Origin: Nematostella vectensis
Lineage: Eukaryota; Cnidaria; Anthozoa; Actiniaria; Edwardsiidae
DNA length: 64,000 nucleotides
Assembly (NCBI RefSeq): GCF_932526225.1
Contig: NC_064037.1
Span: forward strand, 310,001 to 374,000
Direction of reading: 5' to 3'
The translations under genes and the position numbers were made by a program. The notes below the pieces were generated by a model. It worked only from the letters and a program-made list of their open reading frames with translations. It was not told where the DNA came from and did no database searches. Shown one piece after another: positions 10,601 through 22,060 of this stretch. Every line of letters starts with the position of its first letter. Within the stretch, counting starts at the first letter, position 1.

Positions 10601-12924
10601 TGTAACCCTGAAGCTTTTCCCGAATGTAACCTCAAGTCCGATGGTGACTTTGCTTGGGATAGTTTACGATACCAATAGTATTAAAAGTAATTTTCATTAC
10701 AATTCCCTTCAGCAATGCCACGTTAGTCTATCGTTGCTGGCACTTGACTATTAACGCAGCTACCCGTGTTCGATTCCCGCTGATAGCATTTTTTTTTCTT
10801 TATTTTTTTTTTAAATATGATACTAAATTATACTGTTCTTGGTGTGTCATGACATAAAAAGAAGGTATAGGGACATTTTTATGTACTCTCAGCATCTTTG
10901 ATGTGCTCATGCTTTGTTCAGGATCCTCTACATATTTTATGCACACAAGAACTAACTAGATTCCTTGGATTACTTGATTAAGTAGATTCTAACATAGAGC
11001 ATAGCGCTCGATAGATTGATATACCTTTTTTTCCGAGTATACTGTTTTATTTTTCCTAATGTTACTTTTTGGAATTCACATTCGGAAAAAAAATTATCGA
11101 TTGTAACCTTTTGGAGGTTACACTCGTAAAACAAATTCCCGAATGTAACCCTGAAGCTTTTCCCGAATGTAACCTCCAGTCCGATGGTGACTTTGCTTGG
11201 GATAGTTTACGATACCAATAGTATTAAAAGTAATTTTCATTACAATTCCCTTCAGCAATGCCACGTTAGTCTATCGTTGCTGGCACTTGACTATTAACGC
11301 AGCTACCCGGGTTCGATTCCCGCTGATAGCATATTTTTTTTTCTTTATTTTTTTTTTAAATATCGATAGTAAATTATACTGTTCTTGGTGTGTCATGACA
11401 TAAAAAGAAGGTATAGGGACATTTTTATGTACTCTCAGCATCTTTGATTTGCTCATGCTTTGTTCAGGATCCTGTACATATTTTATGCACACAAGAACTA
11501 ACTAGATTCCTTGGATAACTTGATTAAGTAGATTCTAACATAGAGCATAGCGCTCGATAGATTGATATACCTTTTTTTCCGAGTACACTGGTGTATTTTT
11601 CCTAATGTTACTTTTTGGAATTTACATTCGGAAAAAAAATTATCGATTGTAACCTTTTGGAGGTTACACTCGTAAAACAAATTCCCGAATGTAACCCTGA
11701 AGCTTTTCCCGAATGTAACCTCCAGTCCGATGGTGACTTTGCTTGGGATAGTTTACGATACCAATAGTATTAAAAGTAATTTTCATTACAATTCCCTTCA
11801 GCAATGCCACGTTAGTCTTTCGTTGCGGGCACTTGACTACTAACGCAGCTACCCGGGTTCGATTCCCGCTGATAGCCTATTTTTTTTTTCTTTATTTTTT
11901 TTTAAATATTGATACTTAATTATACTGTTCTTGGTGTGTCATGACATAAAAAGAAGGTATAGGGACATTTTTATGTACTCTCAGCATCTTTGATGTGCTC
12001 ATGCTTTGTTCAGGATCCTGTACATATTTTATGCACACAAGAACTAACTAGATTCCTTGGATAACTTGATTAAGTAGATTCTAACATAGAGCATAGCGCT
12101 CGATAGATTGGTATACCTTTTTTTCTGAGTATACTGTTTTATTTTTTCTAATGTTACTTTTTGGAATTTACATTCGGAAAAAAAATATCGATTGTAACCT
12201 TTTGGAGGTTACACTCGTAAAACAAATTCCCGAATGTAACCCTGAAGCTTTTCCCGAATGTAACCTCCAGTCCGATGGTGACTTTGCTTGGGATAGTTTA
12301 CGATACCAATAGTATTAAAAGTAATTTTCATTACAATTCCCTTCAGCAATGCCACGTTAGTCTTTCGTTGCGGGCACTTGACTACTAACGCAGCGACCCG
12401 GGTTCGATTCCCGCTGATAGCCTATTTTTTTTCTTTATTTTTTTTTTAAATATCGATACTTAATTATACTGTTCTTTGTGTGACAAGACATAAAAAGAAG
12501 GTATAGGGACATTTTTATGTACTCTCAGCATCTTTGATGTGCTCATGCTTTGTTCAGGATCCTGTACATATTTTATGCACACAAGAACTAACTAGATTCC
12601 TTGGATAACTTGATTAAGTAGATTCTAACATAGAGCATAGCGCTCGATAGATTGATATACCTTTTTTTCCGAGTATACTGTTTTATTTTTCCTAATGTTA
12701 CTTTTTGGAATTTACATTCGGAAAAAAAATTATCGATTGTAACCTTTTGGAGGTTACACTCGTAAAACAAATTCCCGAATGTAACCCTGAAGCTTTTCCC
12801 GAATGTAACCTCCAGTCCGATGGTGACTTTGCTTGGGATAGTTTACGATACCAATAGTATTAAAAGTAATTTTCATTACAATTCCCTTCAGCAATGCCAC
12901 GTTAGTCTTTCGTTGCGGGCACTT
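7631..12924 (+). repeat. Block II: second, partial copy of the 7,630-bp period and following monomers
   Basis: Landmarks are 7682, 8222, 8771, 9316, 9861, 10409, 10952, 11498, 12044 and 12588. The first 2,275 bp match the start of the window. The monomer at 10952 matches the one at 3322. From 11,498 on, the monomers switch to the TTTCGTTGCGGGC tRNA-like variant that dominates the rest of the window. The right edge is approximate, set by the start of the next duplicated block. Confidence 0.8.
12351..12422 (+). tRNA. tRNA-like module, GCGGGC variant with fully pairable D stem
   Basis: This copy represents the commonest variant after about 11.8 kb. The central region reads TTTCGTTGCGGGCAC and the anticodon loop is CTACTAA. 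The D stem GTCT against GGGC can now form all four pairs, two of them G-U, so it folds slightly better than the copies in the first 2 kb. The A-box-like segment becomes TAGTCTTTCG and loses the conserved A. The B box GGTTCGATTCC is intact. The anticodon stem is still mostly unpaired. An alternative pairing of GCGGG with CCCGC, bridging the D loop and T arm, competes with the cloverleaf. It is likely a pseudogene-like relic whose internal promoter half is preserved. Confidence 0.65.
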
Positions 12925-15900
12925 AACTACTAACGCAGCGACCCGGGTTGGATTCCCGCTGATAGCCTCTTTTTTTTTCTTTATTTTTTTTTTAAATATC
13001 GGTACTTAATTATACTGTTCTTGGTGTGTCATGACATAAAAAGAAGGTATAGGGACATTTTTATGTACTCTCATTATCTGTGATGTGCTCATGCTTTGTT
13101 CAGGATCCTGTACATATTTTATGCACACAAGAACTAACTAGATTCCTTGGATACCTTGATTAAGTAGATTCTAACATAGAGCATAGCGCTCGATAGATTG
13201 ATATACCTTTTTTTCCGAGTATACTGTTTTATTTTTCCTAATGTTACTTTTTGGAATTTTTTATATTCGGAAAAAAAATTATCGATTGTAACCTTTTGGA
13301 GGTTACACTCGTAAAACAAATTCCCGAATGTAACCCTGAAGCTTTTCCCGAATGTAACCTCCAGTCCGATGGTGACTTTGCTTGGGATAGTTTACGATAC
13401 CAATAGTATTAAAAGTAATTTTCATTACAATTCCCTTCAGCAATGCCACGTTAGTCTATCGTTGCGGGCACTTGACTACTAACGCAGCTACCCGGGTTCG
13501 ATTTCCGCTGATAGCCTATTTTTTTACTTTCTTTTTTTTTTAAATATCGATACTTAATTATACTGTTCTTGGTGTGCCATGACATAAAAAAAAAGGTATA
13601 GGGATATTTTTATGTACTCTCAGCATCTTTGATGTGCTCATGCTTTGTTCAGGATCCTGTACATATTTTATGCACACAAGAACTAACTAGATTCCTTGGA
13701 TAACTTGATTAAGTAGATTCTAACATAGAGCATAGCGCTCGATAGATTGATATACTTTTTTTTCCGAGTATATTGTTTTATTTTTCCTAATGTTACTTTT
13801 TGGAATTTACATTCGGAAAAAAAATTATCGATTGTAACCTTTTGGAGGTTACACTTGTAAAACAAATTCCCGAATGTAACCCTCAAGCTTTTCCCGAATG
13901 TAACCTCCAGTCCGATGGTGACTTTGCTTGGGATAGTTTACGATACCAATAGTATTAAAAGTAATTTTCATTACAATTCCCTTCAGCAATGCCACGTTAG
14001 TCTTTCTTTGAGGGCACTTGACTACTAACGCAGCGACCCGGGTTCGATTCCCGCTGATAGCCTATTTTTTTTTCTTTATTTTTTTTTTAAATATCGATAC
14101 TTAATTATACTGTTCTTGGTGTGTCATGACATAAAAAGAAGGTATAGGGACATTTTTATGTACTCTTAGCATCTTTGATGTGCTCCTGCTTTGTTCAGGA
14201 TCCTTTACATATTTTATGCACACAAGAACTAACTAGATTCCTTGGATAACTTGATTAAGTAGATTCTAACATAGAGCATAGCGCTCGATAGATTGATATA
14301 CCTTTTTTTCCGAGTATGCTGTTTTATTTTTCCTAATGTTACTTTTTGGAATTTACATTCGGAAAAAAAATTATCGATTGTAACCTTTTGAAGGTTACAC
14401 TCGTAAAACAAATTCCCGAATGTAACCCTCAAGCTTTTCCCGAATGTAACCTCCAGTCCGATGGTGACTTTGCTTGGGATAGTTTACGATACCAATAGTA
14501 TTAAAAGTAATTTTCATTACAATTCCCTTCAGCAATGCCACGTTAGTCTTTCGTTGCGGGCACTTGACTACTAACGCAGCGACCCGGGTTCGATTCCCGC
14601 TGATAGCCTATTTTTTTGTCTTTATTTTTTTTTAAATATCGATACTTAATTATACTGTTCTTGGTGTGTAATGACATAAAAAGAAGGTATAGGGACATTT
14701 TTATGTACTCTCAGCATCTTTGATGTGCTCATGCTTTGTTCAGGATCCTGTACATATTTTATGCACACAAGAACTAACTAGATTCCTTGGATACCTTGAG
14801 TACATTTTTATGTACTCTCAGCATCTTTGATGTGCTCATGCTTTGTTCACGATCCTGTACATATTTTATGCACACAAGAACTAACTAGATTCCTTGGATA
14901 ACTTGATTAAGTAGATTCTAACATAGAGCATAGCGCTCGATAGATTGATATACCTTTTTTTCCGAGTACACTGTTTTATTTTTCCTAATATTACTTTTTG
15001 GAATTTACATTCGGAAAAAAAATTATCGATTGTAACCTTTTGGAGGTTACACTCGTAAAACAAATTCCCGAATGTAACCCTCAAGCTTTTCCCGAATGTA
15101 ACCTCCAGTCCGATGGTGACTTTGCTTGGGATAGTTTACGATACCAATAGTATTAAAAGTAATTTTCATTACAATTACCTTCAGCAATGCCACGTTAGTC
15201 TATCGTTGCGGGCACTGGACTATTAACGCAGCGACCCGGGTTCGATTCCCGCTAATAGCCTATTTTTTTTCCTTTATTTTTTTTTTTAAATATCGATATT
15301 TAATTATACTCTTTTTGGTGTGTCATGACATAAAAAGAAGGTATAGGGACATTTTTATGTACTCTCAGCATCTTTGATGTGCTCATGCTTTGTTCAGGAT
15401 CCTGTACATATTTTATGCACACAAGAACTAACTAGATTCCTTGGATAACTTGATTAAGTAGATTCTAACATAGAGCATAGCTCTCGATAGATTGATATAC
15501 CTTTTTTTCCGAGTTTACTGTTTTATTTTTCCTAATGTTACTTTTTGGAATTTACATTCGGAAAAAAAAATATCGATTGTAACCTTTTGGAGGTTTCACT
15601 CGTAAAACAAATTCCCGAATGTAACCCTGAAGCTTTTCCCGAATGTAACCTCCAGTCCGATGGTGACTTTGCTTGGGATAGTTTACGATACCAATAGTAT
15701 TAAAAGTAATTTTCATTACAATTCCCTTCAGCAATGCCACGTTAGTCTTTCTTTAAGGGCACTTGACTACTAACGCAGCGACCCGGGTTCGATTCCCGCT
15801 GATAGCCTATTTTTTTTTCTTTAGTTTTTTTTTAAATATCGATACTTAATTATACTGTTCTTTGTGTGTCATGACATAAAAAGAAGGTATAGGGACATTT

Positions 15901-16292
15901 TTATGTACTCTTAGCATCTTTGATGTGCTCCTGCTTTGTTCAGGATCCTTTACATATTTTATGCAGACAAGTACTAACTAGATTCCTTGGATAACTTGAT
16001 TAAGTAGATTCTAACATAGAGCATAGCGCTCGATAGATTGATATACCTTTTTTTCCGAGTATACTGTTTTATTTTTCCTAATGTTACTTTTTGGAATTTA
16101 CATTCGGAAAAAAAATTATCGATTGTAACATTTTGGAGGTTACACTCGTAAAACAAATTCCCGAATGTAACCCTGAAGCTTTTCCCGAATGTAACCTCCA
16201 GTCCGATGGTGACTTTGCTTGGGATAGTTTACGATACCAATAGTATTAAAAGTAATTTTCATTACAATTCCCTTCAGCAATGCCACGTTAGT
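12925..16292 (+). repeat. Block III, copy 1 (duplicated at a 3,932-bp offset)
   Basis: Landmarks are 13134, 13683, 14229, 14774 (truncated), 14881, 15428 and 15974. Every landmark recurs exactly 3,932 bp downstream. Shared private changes include GGTTGGATTCC near 12,947, GGAATTTTTTATATTCGG near 13,254 and the truncated monomer. I noticed only two substitutions between the copies (A15060 against T18992, and A15107 against C19039), without a full alignment. The edges are placed where the copies stop agreeing, both inside or next to the tRNA-like module. Confidence 0.85.
14774..14880 (+). repeat. Truncated monomer, about 440 bp missing (copy 1)
   Basis: Only 107 bp separate the landmarks at 14774 and 14881. 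The monomer runs normally to GGATACCTTGA and then jumps to TACATTTTTATGTACTCTC, the end part of a monomer. The motif cluster, tRNA-like module and T tract are all lost. A short ambiguous GAG/GT joins the two parts. The next 5' block reads TTCACGATCC instead of TTCAGGATCC. Confidence 0.85.
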
Positions 16293-16860
16293 CTATCGTT
16301 GCGGGCACTTGACTACTAACGCAGCTACCCGGGTTCGATTTCCGCTGATAGCCTATTTTTTTACTTTCTTTTTTTTTTAAATATCGATACTTAATTATAC
16401 TGTTCTTGGTGTGCCATGACATAAAAAAAAAGGTATAGGGATATTTTTATGTACTCTCAGCATCTTTGATGTGCTCATGCTTTGTTCAGGATCCTGTACA
16501 TATTTTATGCACACAAGAACTAACTAGATTCCTTGGATAACTTGATTAAGTAGATTCTAACATAGAGCATAGCGCTCGATAGATTGATATACTTTTTTTT
16601 CCGAGTATATTGTTTTATTTTTCCTAATGTTACTTTTTGGAATTTACATTCGGAAAAAAAATTATCGATTGTAACCTTTTGGAGGTTACACTTGTAAAAC
16701 AAATTCCCGAATGTAACCCTCAAGCTTTTCCCGAATGTAACCTCCAGTCCGATGGTGACTTTGCTTGGGATAGTTTACGATACCAATAGTATTAAAAGTA
16801 ATTTTCATTACAATTCCCTTCAGCAATGCCACGTTAGTCTTTCTTTGAGGGCACTTGACT
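16293..16860 (+). repeat. Single monomer between the two Block III copies, hybrid origin
   Basis: The landmark is 16520. The segment starts with the tail of the monomer at 13134 (GATTTCCGCTG, TTTTTTTACTTTC) and continues as the monomer at 13683 (ATATACTTTTTTTTCC, ACACTTGTAAAAC). It ends by switching within the tRNA-like module from TTTCTTTGAGGGC to the GGTTGGATTCC tail found near 12,947. It is a junction product of the duplication. Confidence 0.75.
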
Positions 16861-19800
16861 ACTAACGCAGCGACCCGGGTTGGATTCCCGCTGATAGCCT
16901 CTTTTTTTTTCTTTATTTTTTTTTTAAATATCGGTACTTAATTATACTGTTCTTGGTGTGTCATGACATAAAAAGAAGGTATAGGGACATTTTTATGTAC
17001 TCTCATTATCTGTGATGTGCTCATGCTTTGTTCAGGATCCTGTACATATTTTATGCACACAAGAACTAACTAGATTCCTTGGATACCTTGATTAAGTAGA
17101 TTCTAACATAGAGCATAGCGCTCGATAGATTGATATACCTTTTTTTCCGAGTATACTGTTTTATTTTTCCTAATGTTACTTTTTGGAATTTTTTATATTC
17201 GGAAAAAAAATTATCGATTGTAACCTTTTGGAGGTTACACTCGTAAAACAAATTCCCGAATGTAACCCTGAAGCTTTTCCCGAATGTAACCTCCAGTCCG
17301 ATGGTGACTTTGCTTGGGATAGTTTACGATACCAATAGTATTAAAAGTAATTTTCATTACAATTCCCTTCAGCAATGCCACGTTAGTCTATCGTTGCGGG
17401 CACTTGACTACTAACGCAGCTACCCGGGTTCGATTTCCGCTGATAGCCTATTTTTTTACTTTCTTTTTTTTTTAAATATCGATACTTAATTATACTGTTC
17501 TTGGTGTGCCATGACATAAAAAAAAAGGTATAGGGATATTTTTATGTACTCTCAGCATCTTTGATGTGCTCATGCTTTGTTCAGGATCCTGTACATATTT
17601 TATGCACACAAGAACTAACTAGATTCCTTGGATAACTTGATTAAGTAGATTCTAACATAGAGCATAGCGCTCGATAGATTGATATACTTTTTTTTCCGAG
17701 TATATTGTTTTATTTTTCCTAATGTTACTTTTTGGAATTTACATTCGGAAAAAAAATTATCGATTGTAACCTTTTGGAGGTTACACTTGTAAAACAAATT
17801 CCCGAATGTAACCCTCAAGCTTTTCCCGAATGTAACCTCCAGTCCGATGGTGACTTTGCTTGGGATAGTTTACGATACCAATAGTATTAAAAGTAATTTT
17901 CATTACAATTCCCTTCAGCAATGCCACGTTAGTCTTTCTTTGAGGGCACTTGACTACTAACGCAGCGACCCGGGTTCGATTCCCGCTGATAGCCTATTTT
18001 TTTTTCTTTATTTTTTTTTTAAATATCGATACTTAATTATACTGTTCTTGGTGTGTCATGACATAAAAAGAAGGTATAGGGACATTTTTATGTACTCTTA
18101 GCATCTTTGATGTGCTCCTGCTTTGTTCAGGATCCTTTACATATTTTATGCACACAAGAACTAACTAGATTCCTTGGATAACTTGATTAAGTAGATTCTA
18201 ACATAGAGCATAGCGCTCGATAGATTGATATACCTTTTTTTCCGAGTATGCTGTTTTATTTTTCCTAATGTTACTTTTTGGAATTTACATTCGGAAAAAA
18301 AATTATCGATTGTAACCTTTTGAAGGTTACACTCGTAAAACAAATTCCCGAATGTAACCCTCAAGCTTTTCCCGAATGTAACCTCCAGTCCGATGGTGAC
18401 TTTGCTTGGGATAGTTTACGATACCAATAGTATTAAAAGTAATTTTCATTACAATTCCCTTCAGCAATGCCACGTTAGTCTTTCGTTGCGGGCACTTGAC
18501 TACTAACGCAGCGACCCGGGTTCGATTCCCGCTGATAGCCTATTTTTTTGTCTTTATTTTTTTTTAAATATCGATACTTAATTATACTGTTCTTGGTGTG
18601 TAATGACATAAAAAGAAGGTATAGGGACATTTTTATGTACTCTCAGCATCTTTGATGTGCTCATGCTTTGTTCAGGATCCTGTACATATTTTATGCACAC
18701 AAGAACTAACTAGATTCCTTGGATACCTTGAGTACATTTTTATGTACTCTCAGCATCTTTGATGTGCTCATGCTTTGTTCACGATCCTGTACATATTTTA
18801 TGCACACAAGAACTAACTAGATTCCTTGGATAACTTGATTAAGTAGATTCTAACATAGAGCATAGCGCTCGATAGATTGATATACCTTTTTTTCCGAGTA
18901 CACTGTTTTATTTTTCCTAATATTACTTTTTGGAATTTACATTCGGAAAAAAAATTATCGATTGTAACCTTTTGGAGGTTACACTCGTAAATCAAATTCC
19001 CGAATGTAACCCTCAAGCTTTTCCCGAATGTAACCTCCCGTCCGATGGTGACTTTGCTTGGGATAGTTTACGATACCAATAGTATTAAAAGTAATTTTCA
19101 TTACAATTACCTTCAGCAATGCCACGTTAGTCTATCGTTGCGGGCACTGGACTATTAACGCAGCGACCCGGGTTCGATTCCCGCTAATAGCCTATTTTTT
19201 TTCCTTTATTTTTTTTTTTAAATATCGATATTTAATTATACTCTTTTTGGTGTGTCATGACATAAAAAGAAGGTATAGGGACATTTTTATGTACTCTCAG
19301 CATCTTTGATGTGCTCATGCTTTGTTCAGGATCCTGTACATATTTTATGCACACAAGAACTAACTAGATTCCTTGGATAACTTGATTAAGTAGATTCTAA
19401 CATAGAGCATAGCTCTCGATAGATTGATATACCTTTTTTTCCGAGTTTACTGTTTTATTTTTCCTAATGTTACTTTTTGGAATTTACATTCGGAAAAAAA
19501 AATATCGATTGTAACCTTTTGGAGGTTTCACTCGTAAAACAAATTCCCGAATGTAACCCTGAAGCTTTTCCCGAATGTAACCTCCAGTCCGATGGTGACT
19601 TTGCTTGGGATAGTTTACGATACCAATAGTATTAAAAGTAATTTTCATTACAATTCCCTTCAGCAATGCCACGTTAGTCTTTCTTTAAGGGCACTTGACT
19701 ACTAACGCAGCGACCCGGGTTCGATTCCCGCTGATAGCCTATTTTTTTTTCTTTAGTTTTTTTTTAAATATCGATACTTAATTATACTGTTCTTTGTGTG

Positions 19801-20224
19801 TCATGACATAAAAAGAAGGTATAGGGACATTTTTATGTACTCTTAGCATCTTTGATGTGCTCCTGCTTTGTTCAGGATCCTTTACATATTTTATGCAGAC
19901 AAGTACTAACTAGATTCCTTGGATAACTTGATTAAGTAGATTCTAACATAGAGCATAGCGCTCGATAGATTGATATACCTTTTTTTCCGAGTATACTGTT
20001 TTATTTTTCCTAATGTTACTTTTTGGAATTTACATTCGGAAAAAAAATTATCGATTGTAACATTTTGGAGGTTACACTCGTAAAACAAATTCCCGAATGT
20101 AACCCTGAAGCTTTTCCCGAATGTAACCTCCAGTCCGATGGTGACTTTGCTTGGGATAGTTTACGATACCAATAGTATTAAAAGTAATTTTCATTACAAT
20201 TCCCTTCAGCAATGCCACGTTAGT
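16861..20224 (+). repeat. Block III, copy 2
   Basis: Landmarks are 17066, 17615, 18161, 18706 (truncated), 18813, 19360 and 19906, each 3,932 bp after its partner in copy 1. The copy stops agreeing near 20,224, where GTCTTTCG replaces GTCTATCG. Its last two monomers are also the first two of the 5-monomer HOR that follows, so the two repeat layers overlap. Confidence 0.85.
18706..18812 (+). repeat. Truncated monomer, about 440 bp missing (copy 2)
   Basis: This has the same junction and the same TTCACGATCC change as the truncated monomer at 14774, 3,932 bp downstream. The deletion therefore came before the block duplication. Confidence 0.85.
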
Positions 20225-22060
20225 CTTTCGTTGCGGGCACTTAACTACTAACGCAGCGACCCGGGTTCAATTCCCGCTGATAGCCTATTTTTATTTATTT
20301 TTTTTTTTTAATATCGATACTTAATTATACTGTTCTTGGTGTGTCATGACATAAAAAGAAGGTATTGGGACATTTTTATGTACTCTCAGCATCTTTGATG
20401 TGCTCATGCTTTGTTCAGGATCCTGTACATATTTTATGAACACAAGAACTAACTAGATTCCTTGGATAACTTGATTAAGTAGATTGTAACATAGAGCATA
20501 GCGCTCGAGTATACTGTTTTATTCTACTAATGTTACTTTTTGGAATTTACATTCGGAAAAAAAATTATCGATTGTATCCTTTTGGAGGTTACACTCGTAA
20601 AACAAATTCCCGAATGTAACCCTCGAGCTTTTCCCGAATGTAACCTCCAGTCCGATGGTGACTTTGCTTGGGATAGTTTACGATACCAATAGTATTAAAA
20701 GTAATTTTAATTACAATTCCCTTCAGCAATGCCACGTTAGTCTTTCGTTGCGGGCACTTGACTACTAACGCAGTTACCCGGGTTCGATTCCCGCTGATAG
20801 CCTATTTTTTTGTCTTTATTTTTTTTTAAATATCGATACTTAATTATACTGTTCTTGGTGTGTAATGACATAAAAAGAAGGTATAGGGACATTTTTTTGT
20901 ACTCTCAGCATCTTTGATGTGCTCATGCTTTGTTCAGGATCCTGTACATATTTTATGCACACAAGAACTAACTAGATTCCTTGGATAACTTGATTAAGTA
21001 GATTCTAACATAGAGCATAGCGCTCGATAGATTGATATACCTTTTTTTCCGAGTACACTGTTTTATTTTTCCTAATATTACTTTTTGGAATTTACATTCG
21101 GAAAAAAAATTATCGATTGTAACCTTTTAGAGGTTACACTCGTAAAACAAATTCCCGAATGTAACCCTCAAGCTTTTCCCGAATGTAACCTCCAGTCCGA
21201 TGGTGACTTTGCTTGGGATAGTTTACGATACCAATAGTATTAAAAGTAATTTTCATTACAATTCCCTTCAGCAATGCCACGTTAGTCTTTCGTTGCGGGC
21301 ACTTGACTACTAACGCAGCGACCCGGGTTCGATTCCCGCTGATAGCCTATTTTTTTGTCTTTATTTTTTTTTTAAATATCGATACTTAATTATACTGTTC
21401 TTGGTGTGTCATGACATAAAAAGAAGGTATAGGGACATTTTTATGTACTCTTAGCATCTTTGATGTGCTCCTGCTTTGTTCAGGATCCTTTACATATTTT
21501 ATGCACACAAGAACTAACTAGATTCCTTGGATAACTTGATTAAGTAGATTCTAACATAGAGCATAGCGCTCGATAGATTGATATACCTTTTTTTCCGAGT
21601 ATACTGTTTTATTTTTCCTAATGTTACTTTTTGGAATTTACATTCGGAAAAAAAATTATCGATTGTAACCTTTTGGAGGTTACACTCGTAAAACAAATTC
21701 CCGAATGTAACCCTGAAGCTTTTCCCGAATGTAACCTCCAGTCCGATGGTGACTTTGCTTGGGATAGTTTACGATACCAATAGTATTAAAAGTAATTTTC
21801 ATTACAATTACCTTCAGCAATGCCACGTTAGTCAATCGTTGCGGGCACTGGACTATTAACGCAGCGACCCGGGTTCGATTCCCGCTAATAGCCTATTTTT
21901 TTTTCTTTATTTTTTTTTTTAAATATCGATATTTAATTATACTCTTTTTGGTGTGTCATGACATAAAAAGAAGGTATAGGGACATTTTTATGTACTCTCA
22001 GCATCTTTGATGTGCTCATGCTTTGTTCAGGATCCTGTACATATTTTATGCACACAAGAA
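19360..22060 (+). repeat. Five-monomer HOR, copy 1 (~2.70 kb)
   Basis: Landmarks are 19360, 19906, 20449, 20968 and 21514. The monomer order is: AGCTCTCG with GGTTTCAC and TTTCTTTAAGGGC; TGTAACATTTTGG; the 25-bp-deletion type; the CCTAATATTAC type; and a copy ending GCTAATAGCC. The same order repeats 2,701-2,703 bp later. Confidence 0.85.
20449..20967 (+). repeat. Reference copy of the 25-bp-deletion subfamily (519 bp)
   Basis: The usual CTCGA-TAGATTGATATACC...CCGA-GTATAC is reduced to CTCGAGTATAC at 20504-20514. Exactly 25 bp between two CGA trinucleotides are gone, creating a CTCGAG site. One more base is lost in TTATTCTACTAATG. Linked changes are GATTGTAAC for GATTCTAAC, TGTATCC for TGTAACC (breaking the hairpin), and CCTCGAGC for CCTGAAGC. 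Twelve monomers share this haplotype, at landmarks 20449, 23152, 26946, 29104, 31266, 32878, 35039, 36651, 43736, 45347, 47506 and 52401. The tRNA-like module and T tract are retained. Confidence 0.9.

Noticed and set aside
12361-12377. TTTCGTTGCGGGCAC resembles the CENP-B box (TTCG....A..CGGG).
   Set aside because: TTCG and CGGG are both present but about four bases too close, and the central A is missing. The stretch is part of the tRNA-like D arm.
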